Notes: a model not told the origin generated them from the letters alone. A stretch of 64,000 nucleotides of DNA from Pseudomonas delhiensis (GCF_900187975.1 NZ_FZPC01000020.1:95993-159992); one strand, 5' to 3'. Counted from the first letter of the stretch, positions 10,740 through 21,268 are shown. Numbers and translations: made by a program.

Positions 10740-11093
10740 GTGGACAGAGTTTTTATCGAGGGCCTGGAAGTCGACACCGTGATCGGCGTCTACGACTGGG
10801 AGCGGGGGATACGCCAGTGCCTGCGCCTGGACCTGGACCTGGGCTGGGACATCCGCCCGGCGGCGGCCGATGACGACATCGCCAAGGCGCTGGACTATGC
10901 GGTGCTTTCCGAGCGCATCGGCGAGTTCGCCCGCGATGCGCATTTCCAGCTGGTGGAAACCTTCGCCGAGCGCCTGGCCGCGCTGCTGATGGCCGAATTC
11001 GGCATCCAGTGGCTGCGCCTGCGGGTGACCAAGCCGGGTGCGGTCGCCGCTGCCGCCGGCGTTGGCGTGGAGATCGAACGCGGATGCCGCTGA
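10740..11093 (+). CDS. folB: Dihydroneopterin aldolase FolB
   Basis: This 117-residue protein is a dihydroneopterin aldolase (or epimerase) of folate synthesis, turning 7,8-dihydroneopterin into 6-hydroxymethyl-dihydropterin and glycolaldehyde. It begins [20 protein letters not shown], the family signature for the pterin pocket, and carries the C-terminal Lys of RVTKPGAV. The start is a GTG, preceded by a TTGGAG ribosome site. Its last 10 bases overlap folK, the next enzyme of the pathway, so the two are translationally coupled. Confidence 0.95.
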   Translation: MDRVFIEGLEVDTVIGVYDWERGIRQCLRLDLDLGWDIRPAAADDDIAKALDYAVLSERIGEFARDAHFQLVETFAERLAALLMAEFGIQWLRLRVTKPGAVAAAAGVGVEIERGCR

Positions 11094-11620
11094 CCACTGT
11101 CTTCCTCGGCCTGGGGAGCAACATCGAGCGCGAGCGCCATCTGCACGCCGGGCTCGAGGCGCTCACCGGCTTCGTCCGCGACCTGCGTTGCTCGCCGGTG
11201 TTCGAAAGCGAGCCGGTGGGCATCCGCAGCGGCCCCTTCATCAACCTGGTGGTGAGCGGCGAGACCGAGCTGCCGCTGGCCGAGCTGAGCCTGCGGCTGA
11301 AGCACATCGAGGCCGACAACGGCCGCTATGCGCCGGAACGCAAGGGCCTGCCGCTGGACATCGACGTGCTGCTCTACGGCGACCTGCACGGCGAGTTCGA
11401 CGGCCTGGTGCTGCCGCGCGCCGAGGTGTTGAAGAACGCCTTCGTGCTCTGGCCCCTGGCATTGCTGGCGCCGCAGGTGCTGCACCCGGGGGCCGGCCGT
11501 GACTTCGCCAGCCTCTGGGCCGAGGCGGACATCGACCAGCGCCTGTGGCCGGTGCCTTTCCAGTGGCGCGGCACCGAGTTGACGCCGGCGGCGCTGATCG
11601 CGGCGCATCCGGCGGCCTGA
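11084..11620 (+). CDS. folK: 2-amino-4-hydroxy-6-hydroxymethyldihydropteridine pyrophosphokinase (HPPK-like)
   Basis: The 178-residue protein belongs to the HPPK family, which pyrophosphorylates 6-hydroxymethyl-dihydropterin for dihydropteroate synthase. It opens [20 protein letters not shown], has the FINLVV strand and the metal-binding Asp pair in LDIDVLLYG. The stretch before this pair reads RYAPERKGLP where typical HPPKs have RWGPRTLD, so the substrate-binding loop is divergent. Pseudomonas genomes usually carry a second, canonical folK near pcnB, and this copy may be the specialised paralogue. The start overlaps the end of folB. Confidence 0.82.
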   Translation: MPLTTVFLGLGSNIERERHLHAGLEALTGFVRDLRCSPVFESEPVGIRSGPFINLVVSGETELPLAELSLRLKHIEADNGRYAPERKGLPLDIDVLLYGDLHGEFDGLVLPRAEVLKNAFVLWPLALLAPQVLHPGAGRDFASLWAEADIDQRLWPVPFQWRGTELTPAALIAAHPAA

Positions 11621-11663
11621 TCCGTAGGGCGGCCATCCGGTGGTCTGGGGCCGCCTGCTTTTC

Positions 11664-11687
11664 GTAGGAGCGAGCTTGCTCGCGAAC
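11664..11687. repeat. REP-type palindrome (GTAGGAGCG family)
   Basis: GTAGGAGCGAGCTTGCTCGC is an imperfect palindrome typical of Pseudomonas REP elements. It lies between the convergent folK and cca genes. The same core recurs at 39277 and, in inverse orientation, at 53345. Confidence 0.75.
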
Positions 11688-11703
11688 CCTGGGCATATCT
11701 GTT

Positions 11704-12945
11704 CTACAGGTCTGCCTGCGGGGCGTGTGCGGTCTTGTAGGCCTTGAGCGCCTTCAGACGCTCGCGCTTGAGCGCTTCGCCCAGTTCCGCGCCTTTGAAA
11801 CCTTTCTCCAGCAGCGGTTGCACCGCCACTTCGCGGGCCGCCTTGGCTGCGCCGCGCAGGTAGTCGGCCTGTGGATAAGCGCGCTTTTCCAGGCCGTGGC
11901 GGCCGCGGGCGTCCATTTCGCTGGCGGCGATGAATTCCTCGAAGCGCTGTGGCCGGCGGTAGACGTCGAAGGCCTGCAACAGCTCCAGCAGGGTGTTCGG
12001 CCGCAGTTCCAGGGCGCGGTGGGCGTGGGTGTGGTACTCGCCGACCAGGCGCGCCAGTTCCTGGCAGTCGCGTGGCACCTTGAAGCGGGCATTGACCGCG
12101 TCGATCAGCGGCAGGCCCAGGTGTTCGTGGGCGATGTGCCGCGGCCAGTCCTCCTGGCGGGTTCGCGCCTTGCCCAGGTCGTGGAGCAGGCAGGCCCAGC
12201 GCACCGTCAGTGGCTGGCGGTGCCCGGCGCACTGGCGCAGCACGGCCAGCAGGTGCTCGCCGGTATCGATTTCCGGGTGGTGCTGCGCGGGCTGCGGCAC
12301 GCCGAACAGGGCGTCGACCTCGGGCATCAGCACGGCCAGGGCGCCGCAGTCGCGCAGCACCTGGACGAATACGTCGGGCCGGGCTTCCATCAGGGCGCGG
12401 GAGATTTCCTTCCAGCTGCGTTCGGGCGTCAGCGCTTGCAGCTCGCCGGATTCGGACAGCTCGCGCATCAGCGCCAGGGTCTCGTCGGCGACCCTGAAGC
12501 CCAGCGGCGCGAAGCGCGCGGCGAAGCGGGCCACGCGCAGCACCCGCAGCGGGTCCTCGACGAAGGCCGGGGAGACGTGGCGCAGCAGGCGGGCCTCGAG
12601 GTCGCGCTGGCCGCCGTAGGGGTCGACCAGCCGGCCGTTATCGTCCTCGGCCATGGCGTTGATGGTGAGGTCACGGCGTACCAGGTCTTCTTCCAGAGTC
12701 ACGTCGGGGCTGGCGTAGAAGGTGAAGCCGCCGTAGCCGCGGCCGCTCTTGCGCTCGGTGCGAGCCAGGGCGTATTCCTCGCCGGTCTGCGGGTGGAGGA
12801 ACACCGGGAAGTCGGCGCCCACCGGGCGGTAGCCCTTCTCGAGCATGTCTTCGGCGCTGGCGCCGACCACGACCCAGTCGGTATCGCTGACCGGCTGGCC
12901 GAGCAGACGGTCACGCACGGCGCCGCCTACCTTGTAGATCTGCAT
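11704..12945 (-). CDS. cca: Multifunctional CCA-adding tRNA nucleotidyltransferase
   Basis: The 413-residue enzyme adds or repairs the CCA end of tRNAs. The class II head is clear: [11 protein letters not shown], the metal-binding D-x-D in [10 protein letters not shown], and the template residues in [18 protein letters not shown]-terminal HD domain ([12 protein letters not shown], then [11 protein letters not shown]) matches the long gammaproteobacterial form that also has phosphohydrolase activity. The length is as expected. It converges on folK, with a REP palindrome between, and its upstream region holds further repeats at 13003-13138. Confidence 0.97.
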   Translation of the reverse strand: MQIYKVGGAVRDRLLGQPVSDTDWVVVGASAEDMLEKGYRPVGADFPVFLHPQTGEEYALARTERKSGRGYGGFTFYASPDVTLEEDLVRRDLTINAMAEDDNGRLVDPYGGQRDLEARLLRHVSPAFVEDPLRVLRVARFAARFAPLGFRVADETLALMRELSESGELQALTPERSWKEISRALMEARPDVFVQVLRDCGALAVLMPEVDALFGVPQPAQHHPEIDTGEHLLAVLRQCAGHRQPLTVRWACLLHDLGKARTRQEDWPRHIAHEHLGLPLIDAVNARFKVPRDCQELARLVGEYHTHAHRALELRPNTLLELLQAFDVYRRPQRFEEFIAASEMDARGRHGLEKRAYPQADYLRGAAKAAREVAVQPLLEKGFKGAELGEALKRERLKALKAYKTAHAPQADL

Positions 12946-13002
12946 GAAGCTTTCTCCTGTCAGGGGGATAGCTTCGGGCTTCGTAACGCAGGGGGCAAGC
13001 CT

Positions 13003-13138
13003 GTAGGAGCGCGCCCTGCGCGCGAATCGCGGGCAGGGCCCGCTCCTACAGGGAATTGCGTGGGTGGGGCGTAGGAGCGGATCTCATCCGCGAATCGCGC
13101 CGGAACCTCCGGCTATCGCGGACAAGGTCCGCTCCTAC
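13003..13138. repeat. Two tandem inverted-repeat modules (GTAGGAGC family)
   Basis: Two GTAGGAGCG-type arms (13003 and 13071) are each matched by an inverted CGCTCCTAC arm (about 13041-13049 and 13129-13138). The inner parts differ in sequence but are also self-complementary (for example GCGGATC with ATCCGC). The block fills the 189-bp gap between cca and the lipoprotein gene; no coding potential is seen. Confidence 0.75.
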
Positions 13139-13644
13139 GGAGTGGCTTGGGGAATCTGCTCGACCAACGCCTCCACCGCGTGGCGCAGCAGGTCGCTGCT
13201 GGCGTGGGCCGGGCTCAGGCCGGTGCTGACGGTGCCTTCCCAGAGCACCTGGTCGCGCAGGTCGGTCAGGCGCACGCGCAGGGTGCCGGTCTCGTCGCGC
13301 AGGCGGTGGATGGCGAGGTAGGGCCCCAGGGCCTGGGGCGGCGGCACGTCGACCTTGAATTCCAGCGGCGCGTCGCGCAGGGCCAGCCAGTAGTAGACGC
13401 GCAGTTGCGCGCTGCCGGCCTCGCGGTAGCCGCGCTGCTCCAGGCCCTGGCGCAGCCAGGCGTTGATCAGCGGGTAGCGGCTGGCGTAGGGCAGGGCGTC
13501 GACGGCGTTTTCCGGGGGCATCAGCTGGAAGGCCTGCAGGCCGGCCAGGCGACTGTCCGCCGCCTGGGTCACCCGGGCCTGGGGGATCTGCGTGGTGCAG
13601 GTCGCGAGAGCGAGGCAGAGCAGGAGGATGGCGAAGAGACGCAT
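13135..13644 (-). CDS. DUF4136-type lipoprotein
   Basis: This 169-residue protein starts MRLFAILLLCLALATCTTQ, a type II signal peptide whose lipobox (LATC) places the lipidated Cys at residue 15. The mature part resembles DUF4136 lipoproteins: an alpha/beta domain with SRYPLINAWLRQGLEQRGYR and a later strand region VRLTDLRDQVLWEGTVS. Position +2 after the Cys is Thr, which suggests outer-membrane sorting by Lol. No function is known for this family. An 18-codon upstream extension would bury the signal peptide, so I use the internal ATG. It lies upstream of spoVR on the same strand but across a separate gap. Confidence 0.8.
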   Translation of the reverse strand: MRLFAILLLCLALATCTTQIPQARVTQAADSRLAGLQAFQLMPPENAVDALPYASRYPLINAWLRQGLEQRGYREAGSAQLRVYYWLALRDAPLEFKVDVPPPQALGPYLAIHRLRDETGTLRVRLTDLRDQVLWEGTVSTGLSPAHASSDLLRHAVEALVEQIPQATP

Positions 13645-13702
13645 GGCGACCTCGGCTGGGCTTGGCGCCATGCTCGGTCCTGCCCCGGGGGCGGTCAACC
13701 GA

Positions 13703-15256
13703 TCAAATGGGCGGGATGATCAGGTCCAGCCGCGGGTAGCCGTCCTCGTTCTCGCGTTCACCCTTTGGGGGCATGTGGTGGGTCTGCACGACCTGCTCGC
13801 CGTTGAGGGTTTCCAGGTGGATGTCGAAGCCCCACAGGCGGTGCAGGTGCTTCATCACGTCCTCGGTGGACTCGCCCAGCGGCTGGCGGTCGTGCTGCTG
13901 GTGGCGCAGGGTCAGGGAGCGGTCGCCGCGGCGGTCGACGTTCCAGATCTGCACGTTGGGCTCGCGGTTGCCCAGGTTGTACTGCGCCGCGAGGGTCTCG
14001 CGGATCTTGCGGTAGCCGTCGTCGTCGTGGATGGCGTCGACCAGCAGGTCGTCCTTCTGGTCGTCGTCGAGGATGCTGAACAGCTTGAACTCGCGGATCA
14101 CCTTGGGCGAGAGGAACTGCAGCACGAAGCTCTCGTCCTTGAAGCTCTTCATGGCGAACTTCAGGGTGGCCAGCCAGTCGCTGCCGGCGATGTCCGGGAA
14201 CCAGCGGCGGTCTTCCTCGGTGGGTTCCTCGCAGATGCGGCGGATGTCGCGGTACATGGCGAAGCCCAGGGCATAGGGGTTGATGCCGCTGTAGTAGGGG
14301 CTGTCGAAGCCGGGCTGGTAGACCACGCTGGTGTGGTACTGGAGGAACTCCATCATGAAGCCGTCGGTGACCAGGCCCTCGTCGTAGAGGTCGTTGATCA
14401 GGGTGTAGTGCCAGAAGGTCGCCCAGCCTTCGTTCATCACCTGGGTCTGGCGCTGCGGGTAGAAGTACTGCGCCACCTTGCGCACGATGCGCACCACCTC
14501 GCGCTGCCAGGGCTCCAGCAGCGGGGCGTTCTTCTCGATGAAGTAGAGGATGTTCTCCTGCGGCTCGCTGGGGTAGCGCGCCAGTTCCTGTTCCTTGTCC
14601 TTGCCGGCGGCGCGCGGGATGGTCCGCCACAGGTCGTTGACCTGGCGCTGGATGAGTTCCTCGCGTTCCTTCTGGCGCTGCCGCTCTTCCTCGGCGGAGA
14701 TCGGGTAGGGCCGCTTGTAGCGGTCGACGCCGTAGTTCATCAGGGCGTGGCAGGAGTCCAGCAGGTCTTCCACCGCGTCGATGCCGTAGCGCTCCTCGCA
14801 CTGCATGATGTACTGCTTGGCGAACACCAGGTAGTCGATGATGGAGCTGGCGTCGGTCCAGGTGCGGAACAGGTAGTTGCCCTTGAAGAAGCTGTTGTGC
14901 CCGTAGCAGGCGTGGGCGATCACCAGCGCCTGCATGCACTGGGTGTTCTCCTCCATCAGGTAGGCGATGCAGGGGTCGGAGTTGATGACGATCTCGTAGG
15001 CCAGGCCCATCTGCCCGCGCTTGTAGTTCTTTTCCGTGCTGAGGAAATGCTTGCCATAGGACCAGTGGTTATAGCCGATGGGCATGCCGACCGAGGCGTA
15101 GGCGTCCATCATCTGCTCGGCGGTGATGACCTCGATCTGGTTGGGGTAGGTGTCCAGCGCGTAGCGCTCGGCGATACGGCTGATCTCCCGGTCGTACTGG
15201 CGGATCAGGTCGAAGGTCCATTCCGACCCGGTGGCGATGGGCTGGCGCTTGCTCAT
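13703..15256 (-). CDS. SpoVR family protein (YcgB)
   Basis: The 517-residue protein belongs to the SpoVR/YcgB family, named for a spore-cortex protein of Bacillus but widespread in non-spore-formers, where its biochemical role is not established. Family features include the N-terminal [20 protein letters not shown], the central [15 protein letters not shown] and [19 protein letters not shown]. It is the last gene of prkA-yeaH-spoVR, and its ATG overlaps the yeaH stop by four bases (ATGA). In enterobacteria and Pseudomonas this cluster is induced in stationary phase and nitrogen stress. A longer frame open to 15523 is only the shadow of yeaH. Confidence 0.93.
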   Translation of the reverse strand: MSKRQPIATGSEWTFDLIRQYDREISRIAERYALDTYPNQIEVITAEQMMDAYASVGMPIGYNHWSYGKHFLSTEKNYKRGQMGLAYEIVINSDPCIAYLMEENTQCMQALVIAHACYGHNSFFKGNYLFRTWTDASSIIDYLVFAKQYIMQCEERYGIDAVEDLLDSCHALMNYGVDRYKRPYPISAEEERQRQKEREELIQRQVNDLWRTIPRAAGKDKEQELARYPSEPQENILYFIEKNAPLLEPWQREVVRIVRKVAQYFYPQRQTQVMNEGWATFWHYTLINDLYDEGLVTDGFMMEFLQYHTSVVYQPGFDSPYYSGINPYALGFAMYRDIRRICEEPTEEDRRWFPDIAGSDWLATLKFAMKSFKDESFVLQFLSPKVIREFKLFSILDDDQKDDLLVDAIHDDDGYRKIRETLAAQYNLGNREPNVQIWNVDRRGDRSLTLRHQQHDRQPLGESTEDVMKHLHRLWGFDIHLETLNGEQVVQTHHMPPKGERENEDGYPRLDLIIPPI

Positions 15257-16524
15257 GCGACTAGCCTCCTCTGGAACAGTTCGCGGAACACCGGGTAGAT
15301 GTCCGCGGCGGAGACGATCTGCTGCTGGGCGAAGCTGTCTTCGAAGGCTTCGCGCACCCGTTCGTACTCGAACCACAGCGCCTGGTGCTCGCGCGGGGTG
15401 ATCTCGACGTAGGTGTAGTACTGCACGAACGGCATGATCTGTTTCATCAGGATATCGCGGCAGACGGGCGAATCGTCGTTCCAGTTGTCGCCGTCCGAGG
15501 CCTGGGCCGCGTAGATGTTCCACTCGTGGGTGGGGTAACGCTCGGCCATGATCTCCTGCATCATCTTCAGCGCGCTGGAGACGATGGTGCCGCCGGTTTC
15601 CCGGGAGTAGAAGAACTCTTCCTCGTCCACCTCGCGGGCGCTGGTGTGGTGGCGGATGAACACCACCTCGATCTTCTCGTAGTTCCGCTTGAGGAACAGG
15701 TACAGGAGGATGAAGAAGCGCTTGGCGATGTCCTTGGTCGCCTGGGTCATGGAGCCGGACACGTCCATCAGGCAGAACATCACCGCCTGGGAGGTGGGGT
15801 TGGGCTGCTTGATCAGCAGGTTGTACTTGAGGTCGAAGGTGTCCAGGAAGGGCACGCGCTCGATGCGCGCGCGCAGGCGGGCGATTTCCTGCTCCAGGTC
15901 CTGGATGTCGCCGAGGTTGTCCGGTTCCTCGCGCTTGAGCCGTTCCAGCTCGGCCACGGCGGCGCGCAGCTTGCCGCGGGTGGAGCCGGTCAGGGCGATG
16001 CGCCGGGCGTGGGCCGAGCGCAGGGTGCGGACGATGTTGATGCGCGAGGGGTTGCCGTCGTTGCTGATGCCGGCGCGCACGGTCTTGAAGGTGTCGCTGC
16101 CGGTGATGTGGCGCTTGACCAGGTTGGGCAGCTCCAGGTCCTCGAACATGAAGTCGAGGAATTCCTCCTGGGTGATCTGGAAGACGAAGTCGTCCATCCC
16201 CTCGCCCTGGTTGCTGGCCTTGCCGCCGCCACGGCCACCGCCGCCGCCCTGGGGACGGGCGATGTGCTCGCCGGTGGTGAATTCCTTGTTGCCCGGGTGG
16301 ACGATGGTCTGCCGCCCGCCACGGCCATGGTGCAGGATGGGTTCGTCGATGTCGCGGCCGGGGATGCTGATCTGCTCGCCGTGCTCCATGTCGGTGATGG
16401 AACGCCGGCTGACGGCCTCCTCGACCGCCTTCTTGATGTGCTCACGGTAACGCCGCAGGAAGCGCTGGCGGTTCACCGTGCTCTTGTTCTTGCCGTTCAG
16501 ACGCCGGTCGATGACATAGCTCAT
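15253..16524 (-). CDS. YeaH/DUF444 protein with von Willebrand-type metal site
   Basis: The 423-residue DUF444 protein starts [20 protein letters not shown], the usual family N-terminus. A Gly-rich segment (about residues 92-103) precedes the main domain. The C-terminal half carries DVSGSM, the MIDAS signature of von Willebrand A domains, so a divalent metal and a protein partner are likely. It is co-transcribed with prkA upstream and spoVR downstream. The four-base overlap with spoVR indicates translational coupling, whereas 106 bases with an inverted repeat separate it from prkA. Confidence 0.92.
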   Translation of the reverse strand: MSYVIDRRLNGKNKSTVNRQRFLRRYREHIKKAVEEAVSRRSITDMEHGEQISIPGRDIDEPILHHGRGGRQTIVHPGNKEFTTGEHIARPQGGGGGRGGGKASNQGEGMDDFVFQITQEEFLDFMFEDLELPNLVKRHITGSDTFKTVRAGISNDGNPSRINIVRTLRSAHARRIALTGSTRGKLRAAVAELERLKREEPDNLGDIQDLEQEIARLRARIERVPFLDTFDLKYNLLIKQPNPTSQAVMFCLMDVSGSMTQATKDIAKRFFILLYLFLKRNYEKIEVVFIRHHTSAREVDEEEFFYSRETGGTIVSSALKMMQEIMAERYPTHEWNIYAAQASDGDNWNDDSPVCRDILMKQIMPFVQYYTYVEITPREHQALWFEYERVREAFEDSFAQQQIVSAADIYPVFRELFQRRLVA

Positions 16525-16540
16525 AGGGCCCTCCGGGCCA

Positions 16541-16625
16541 GCTCCAAGCTCCAAGCGGCAAGCTTCAAGCAAGAGCAGCTGGGCTCTTTGCCTTGACTTG
16601 CAGCTTGAAGCTTGGCGCTTGTGGC
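16541..16625. repeat. Inverted repeat inside the prkA-yeaH gap
   Basis: CAAGCGGCAAGCTTCAAGC (16552-16570) is matched in inverse orientation at 16603-16621 with one mismatch, and the flanks extend the pairing. This is the same repeat family as the one at 10007-10074, but here it sits between two genes of one operon. It could set the ratio of PrkA to YeaH/SpoVR by partial termination or mRNA protection. Confidence 0.75.
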
Positions 16626-16630
16626 TGCTT

Positions 16631-18553
16631 TTACTGCGACTTACGTACCCGCAGATACCATTCCGACAGCAGGCGTACCTGTTTCTCGGTGTAGCCGCGC
16701 TCGACCATGCGCCGGACGAAGTCGTTGTGTTTCTGCTGGTCCTCCTTGCTGGCCTTGGCGTTGAAGCTGATGACCGGCAGCAGGTCCTCGGTGTTGGAGA
16801 ACATTTTCTTCTCGATCACCACGCGCAGCTTCTCGTAGGACAGCCAACTGGGGTTCTTGCCGTTGTTGCCGGCGCGGGCGCGCAGCACGAAGTTGACGAT
16901 TTCGTTGCGGAAATCCTTCGGGTTGCTGATGCCGGCCGGTTTCTCGATCTTCTCCAGTTCCTCGTTGAGGGCGGCGCGGTTGAGGATTTCGCCGGTTTCC
17001 GGGTCGCGGTATTCCTGGTCCTGGATCCAGAAGTCGGCGTAGAGCACGTAGCGGTCGAAGATGTTCTGGCCGTATTCGCTGTAGGACTCAAGGTACGCGG
17101 TCTGGATTTCCTTGCCGATGAACTCCACGTAGCGCGGCGCCAGGTATTCCTTGATGAAGCGCAGGTAGCGCTCGCGGGTTTCCGGCGGGAACTGTTCCTG
17201 CTCGATCTGCTGCTCCAGCACGTAGAGCAGGTGCACCGGGTTGGCCGCCACCTCGTGGGGGTCGAAGTTGAACACCTTGGAGAGGATCTTGAAGGCGAAG
17301 CGGGTGGAAAGCCCGGCCATGCCCTCGTCGACCCCGGCGGCATCGCGGTATTCCTGGATCGACTTGGCCTTGGGGTCGGTGTCCTTGAGGTTCTCGCCGT
17401 CGTAGACGCGCATCTTCGAGTAGATGTTGGAGTTGTCCGGCTCCTTCAGGCGCGACAGCACGGAGAACTGCGAGAGCATCTTCAGGGTGTCCGGGGCGCA
17501 GTGCGCGTGGGCCAGCGAGCTGTTGATCAGCAGCTTGTCGTAGATCTTGATCTCGTCGGTGACGCGCAGGCAGTACGGGACCTTGACGATATAGATACGG
17601 TCGATGAAGGCCTCGTTGTTCTTGTTGTTGCGGAAGCTGTGCCACTCCGATTCGTTGGAATGGGCGAGGATGATGCCGCTGTAGGGCAGCCCGCCCAGGC
17701 CCTCGGTGCTGTTGTAGTTGCCCTCCTGGGTGGCGGTCAGCAGTGGGTGCAGGACCTTGATCGGCGCCTTGAACATCTCGACGAATTCCATCAGGCCCTG
17801 GTTGGCCCGGCACAGCGCGCCCGAGTAGCTGTAGGCGTCGGCGTCGTTCTGCGGGTACTCCTCGAGCTTGCGGATGTCCACCTTGCCCACCAGGGCGGAG
17901 ATGTCCTGGTTGTTCTCGTCCCCCGGCTCGGTCTTGGCGATGGCGATCTGGTTGAGGATCGACGGGTGCAGCTTGACCACGCGGAACTGGCTGATGTCGC
18001 CGCCGAACTCGTTGAGCCGCTTGGTCGCCCACGGCGACATGATCGAGCGCAGGTAGCGCCGCGGGATGCCGTAGTCTTCCTCGAGGATGGCGCCGTCCTC
18101 ATCGGGGTTGAACAGCCCCAGGGGCGATTCGAACACCGGCGAGCCCTTGATGGCGTAGAAGGGCACCTTCTCCATCAGTTGCTTGAGTTTTTCCGCCAGG
18201 GACGACTTGCCGCCGCCCACCGGGCCCAGCAGGTAGATGATCTGTTTCTTCTCTTCCAGGCCCTGGGCCGCATGGCGGAAGAAGGCGACGATCTGGTCGA
18301 TGCATTCTTCCATGCCGTGGAAGTCGGCGAACGCCGGGTAGCGGCGGATCACCTTGTTGGAAAAGATTCGCGACAGCCGTGGGTCGGTGGAGGTATCCAG
18401 CAGTTCCGGCTCGCCGATGGCCATCAGCATGCGCTCGGCCGCGGTGGCATAGGCGGTCTTGTCCTGCTTGCAGATATCCAGGTACTCCTGCAGGGAGTAT
18501 TCCTCCTGGCGGGTCGCTTCGAAGCGTTCCTGGAAGTGACTGAAAATACTCAT
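16631..18553 (-). CDS. prkA: PrkA family serine protein kinase (YeaG-like)
   Basis: The 640-residue protein has an AAA+ N-terminal module with Walker [17 protein letters not shown] and a C-terminal PrkA kinase-like domain ([20 protein letters not shown]). PrkA proteins were described as Ser/Thr kinases, and some homologues act as AAA proteases, so the exact chemistry here is open. The length is the normal 640. The start is the ATG of [20 protein letters not shown]; the upstream in-frame extension lies in the leader. It is the first gene of the prkA-yeaH-spoVR operon, and the 275-bp gap upstream should hold the stress promoter, though I could not assign one. Confidence 0.94.
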   Translation of the reverse strand: MSIFSHFQERFEATRQEEYSLQEYLDICKQDKTAYATAAERMLMAIGEPELLDTSTDPRLSRIFSNKVIRRYPAFADFHGMEECIDQIVAFFRHAAQGLEEKKQIIYLLGPVGGGKSSLAEKLKQLMEKVPFYAIKGSPVFESPLGLFNPDEDGAILEEDYGIPRRYLRSIMSPWATKRLNEFGGDISQFRVVKLHPSILNQIAIAKTEPGDENNQDISALVGKVDIRKLEEYPQNDADAYSYSGALCRANQGLMEFVEMFKAPIKVLHPLLTATQEGNYNSTEGLGGLPYSGIILAHSNESEWHSFRNNKNNEAFIDRIYIVKVPYCLRVTDEIKIYDKLLINSSLAHAHCAPDTLKMLSQFSVLSRLKEPDNSNIYSKMRVYDGENLKDTDPKAKSIQEYRDAAGVDEGMAGLSTRFAFKILSKVFNFDPHEVAANPVHLLYVLEQQIEQEQFPPETRERYLRFIKEYLAPRYVEFIGKEIQTAYLESYSEYGQNIFDRYVLYADFWIQDQEYRDPETGEILNRAALNEELEKIEKPAGISNPKDFRNEIVNFVLRARAGNNGKNPSWLSYEKLRVVIEKKMFSNTEDLLPVISFNAKASKEDQQKHNDFVRRMVERGYTEKQVRLLSEWYLRVRKSQ

Positions 18554-18828
18554 GACGTCTCCTCGCTCGATGCATGGAGCCGGCACGGGATCGGTGTGAG
18601 TGGGTGCGGACGGGCTGCCAGCGTGGCCGGCGAATTTCCCCCAGAACTCCAACGGTACCTGGCTTGCGCCCTGAACCGCCCCAAATGGTCACTGCCGATT
18701 CCCGGAAGCCGGTGGGCCGGCTCTCCCCTTTTGGATGGCCTGAGGAAAAGGATAGTTCGTTATCCGGCCTGTAAAGGGGAATCGGGTGAGAAGTTACAGA
18801 TTTATTTGTGGAACCCCGGCCAGGCCCC

Positions 18829-19158
18829 TCAGTCCGCCTGGCCGCTGCTGGTATCCGCGGGATAGACGCTGCGCCACAGCTCGAAGCCGCCGTCGACGCT
18901 GTACACGTCGGTGAAGCCCTGCTGGACGAAGTAGGCGGCCGCGCTCTGGCTGGAATTGCCGTGGTAGCAGAACACCAGCAGCGGGGCGTCGAGGTCGGCC
19001 TGGCGGATGAAGTCGGCCACCGAGTAGTTGTCGATGTGGCGGGAACCGCTCACGTGGCCCATGGCGTAGCTCTGCGGGTCGCGGATGTCCACCACCTGGG
19101 CGCCGGCCTGGCGCAGCTGCTGGGCCTGTTCGGGGGCTATGCGCTTGAATTCGCTCAT
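18829..19158 (-). CDS. glpE: Thiosulfate sulfurtransferase GlpE (single-domain rhodanese)
   Basis: The 109-residue protein is a one-domain rhodanese that transfers sulfane sulfur from thiosulfate to thiol acceptors or cyanide. The active-site loop CYHGNSS with its catalytic Cys follows LLVFC, and [18 protein letters not shown] is the first conserved block. The start chosen is the ATG of MSEFKRI; 19 earlier in-frame codons overlap apaH. It lies 13 bases after apaH at the end of the pdxA-rsmA-apaG-apaH-glpE series, as in PAO1. Confidence 0.93.
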   Translation of the reverse strand: MSEFKRIAPEQAQQLRQAGAQVVDIRDPQSYAMGHVSGSRHIDNYSVADFIRQADLDAPLLVFCYHGNSSQSAAAYFVQQGFTDVYSVDGGFELWRSVYPADTSSGQAD

Positions 19159-19171
19159 GTTCTCTACTCTC

Positions 19172-19996
19172 TCACGCGGCGTTGCCGGCGCAATTGCAGG
19201 TGATGCGTTCGCCACTGTCGACGTTCAGCAGGGTCATGCTACCGCCCCACACGCAGCCGGTGTCCAGTGCGTAGAGGCCGGGCACGTCGCACTGGCCTTC
19301 CAGCGCCGCCCAGTGGCCGAAGATGATCTTGCGCCCGGCGGCCTTGCGCTCGGGGTAGCTGAACCAGGGGGCGTAGCCTTCCGGCGCGGTATCCAGGCCT
19401 TCCTTGCTCTTGAGGTCGAGCTTGCCGTCGGGGGTGCAGAAGCGCATGCGGGTGAAGTAGTTGGTGATCACCCGCAGGCGGTCGATGCCGTGCAGCTTCT
19501 TGTCCCACTTGGCCGGCTCGTTGCCGTACATGCCTTCGAGGAACAGCGGCAGGCGCTGGTCGTCGCGCAGGGCTTCCTCCACCTCGGCGGCGCGCTGCAG
19601 GGACTTCTCGATGCTCCACTGCGGCGGGATGCCGGCATGCACCAGGGTGATGTCGCGCTCGGCGTCGTGGTGCACCAGCGGCATGTTGCGCAGCCAGTCG
19701 AGCAGGTCGTCGCGCTCCGGCGCCTCGAGGATCTCGCGCAGGGTGTCGGCCTTCTTCAGGCGCTCGGCGTTGCAGGCCACTGCCAGCAGGTGCAGGTCGT
19801 GGTTGCCCAGCACGCAGACCACCGAATCGCGCATGGCGTAGAGGTAGCGCAGGGTTTCCAGCGACTGCGGGCCGCGGTTGACCAGGTCGCCGACCAGCCA
19901 CAGCTTGTCGCGGGCGGGGTCGAAGGCCACGCGCTGCAGCAGCTGCTTGAGCGGTTCCAGGCAACCCTGCAGGTCGCCCACGGCGTAGGTGGCCAT
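19172..19996 (-). CDS. apaH: Diadenosine tetraphosphatase ApaH (symmetrical)
   Basis: The 274-residue metallophosphatase splits Ap4A and related dinucleotides symmetrically to ADP. It can also remove Np4 caps from RNA. The PPP-family motifs are present: GDLQGC (GDxxG), GDLVNRGP (GDxxxRG), GNHDLHL (GNHD) and the downstream His of LVHAG and FGHWAALEG. Its ATG overlaps the apaG stop by one base (TGATG), so the two genes are coupled. The frame continues upstream, but this ATG precedes the family N-terminus [11 protein letters not shown]. Confidence 0.96.
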   Translation of the reverse strand: MATYAVGDLQGCLEPLKQLLQRVAFDPARDKLWLVGDLVNRGPQSLETLRYLYAMRDSVVCVLGNHDLHLLAVACNAERLKKADTLREILEAPERDDLLDWLRNMPLVHHDAERDITLVHAGIPPQWSIEKSLQRAAEVEEALRDDQRLPLFLEGMYGNEPAKWDKKLHGIDRLRVITNYFTRMRFCTPDGKLDLKSKEGLDTAPEGYAPWFSYPERKAAGRKIIFGHWAALEGQCDVPGLYALDTGCVWGGSMTLLNVDSGERITCNCAGNAA

Positions 19997-20376
19997 CAGT
20001 GCAGCGCCCCCGGCACGGCGAGGCGGAATACGGGGATATCGGCGTCGAAATGATGGCCATCTGCCGCGACCATCTGGTAACTGCCGGACATGCTGCCCAC
20101 CTTGGTGGCCAGCACGGTGCCACTGGTGTAGGTATGGCTGGCGCCCGGCTCGATCAGCGGCTTCTCGCCCACCACGCCGGCGCCGCGCACTTCCTGCACG
20201 TGGCCGTCGCCGTCGGTGATGATCCAGTGGCGGCTGAGCAGCTTGGCCGCCTGCTCGCCCTGGTTGTGGATGGTCACCGTGTAGGCGAAGACGTAGCGCT
20301 GCTGCTCCGGCTGCGATTGCTCGGGCAGGTGGCGGGTGGTGACGCTGACGCAAATCTGGTATCGGGGATCGCTCAT
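19996..20376 (-). CDS. apaG: Co2+/Mg2+ efflux-associated protein ApaG
   Basis: This 126-residue protein is a single immunoglobulin-like beta sandwich of the ApaG (DUF525) family, with the conserved [33 protein letters not shown] and GSMSGSYQM blocks. Its exact role is unclear; mutants in other bacteria affect cobalt resistance and magnesium efflux. It is coupled to apaH downstream by a one-base overlap and follows rsmA by 28 bases. Confidence 0.95.
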   Translation of the reverse strand: MSDPRYQICVSVTTRHLPEQSQPEQQRYVFAYTVTIHNQGEQAAKLLSRHWIITDGDGHVQEVRGAGVVGEKPLIEPGASHTYTSGTVLATKVGSMSGSYQMVAADGHHFDADIPVFRLAVPGALH

Positions 20377-20404
20377 GCTCGGCTCGGGCGTCTCGTCGAG
20401 GGTT

Positions 20405-21211
20405 TCACTGCTCGGGGGCCAGTTCCGCCAGGCGGTTGGCCAGGCGCACGAAGTCGGCCACGTCCAGCTGCTCCGGGCGCAGGCTGGGGTCGACGCCGGC
20501 GGCTTCGATGTCTTCGATGGACATCAGGCTGCGCAGGGTGTTGCGCAGGGTCTTGCGGCGCTGGTTGAAGGCTTCGCGGACGATGCGTTCGAGCAGGCGG
20601 TGGTCCTTGGCCGGGTGCGGCAGCTCGGCGTACGGCGCCAGGCGGACGATGGCCGATTCCACCTTGGGCGGCGGGTTGAAGGCGCCCGGGCCGACGGTGA
20701 ACAGGTAGTCCACCTTGCAGAAGTACTGGACCATGATCGACAGCCGGCCCCAGTCGCCGCCGCCGGGCTCGGCCGCCAGGCGCTCGACCACTTCCTTCTG
20801 CAGCATGAAGTGCATGTCCTGGATGATCCCGGCGTGCTCCAGCAGGTGGAAGATCAGCGGCGTGGAGATGTTGTAGGGCAGGTTGCCCACCACCCGCAGC
20901 TTCTCGCCGGCCTGGGGCAGGGTGGCGAAGTCGAACTTCAGGGCGTCGCCCTGGTGCAGGCGGAAGTTCGGCTTGAGGCCGAAGCGCCACTTCAACTGCG
21001 GGATCAGGTCGAGGTCGAGCTCGATCACGTCGAGCTGCGCGCCGCTGTCCACCAGGCCCTCGGTGAGGGCGCCCTGGCCCGGGCCGATCTCCAGCAGGTG
21101 CTGGCCTTCCTTGGGCGCGATGGCGCGCAGGATGCGGTGGATCACCCCGGCGTCATGCAGGAAGTTCTGGCCGAAGCGCTTGCGCGCGCGATGTTGGAAA
21201 AGCTCGGACAT
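20405..21211 (-). CDS. rsmA: 16S rRNA dimethyladenosine transferase RsmA (KsgA)
   Basis: The 268-residue enzyme dimethylates A1518 and A1519 in the 3' hairpin of 16S rRNA with S-adenosylmethionine, a late check of 30S assembly. Motifs are RFGQNFLHD at the N-terminus, [13 protein letters not shown] for SAM binding, and the catalytic loop [17 protein letters not shown]. The start is the ATG of [15 protein letters not shown]. The name clashes with the CsrA-like RsmA of Pseudomonas; this is the methyltransferase. Confidence 0.96.
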   Translation of the reverse strand: MSELFQHRARKRFGQNFLHDAGVIHRILRAIAPKEGQHLLEIGPGQGALTEGLVDSGAQLDVIELDLDLIPQLKWRFGLKPNFRLHQGDALKFDFATLPQAGEKLRVVGNLPYNISTPLIFHLLEHAGIIQDMHFMLQKEVVERLAAEPGGGDWGRLSIMVQYFCKVDYLFTVGPGAFNPPPKVESAIVRLAPYAELPHPAKDHRLLERIVREAFNQRRKTLRNTLRSLMSIEDIEAAGVDPSLRPEQLDVADFVRLANRLAELAPEQ

Positions 21212-21226
21212 AAAGGCGGCTCCAGG

Positions 21227-21268
21227 CTTCAAGCTGCAAGCGACAAGCAAGAGCCAAAGCGGTGTTCA
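21227..21268. repeat. Copy of the AAGCTGCAAGCGACAAGC repeat
   Basis: The gap between pdxA and rsmA contains CTTCAAGCTGCAAGCGACAA, nearly the same as one arm of the element at 10007-10074. A weaker inverse counterpart (CCGCTTGCCGCTTGCCGCT) lies near 21295-21312, at the pdxA stop. Confidence 0.55.
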
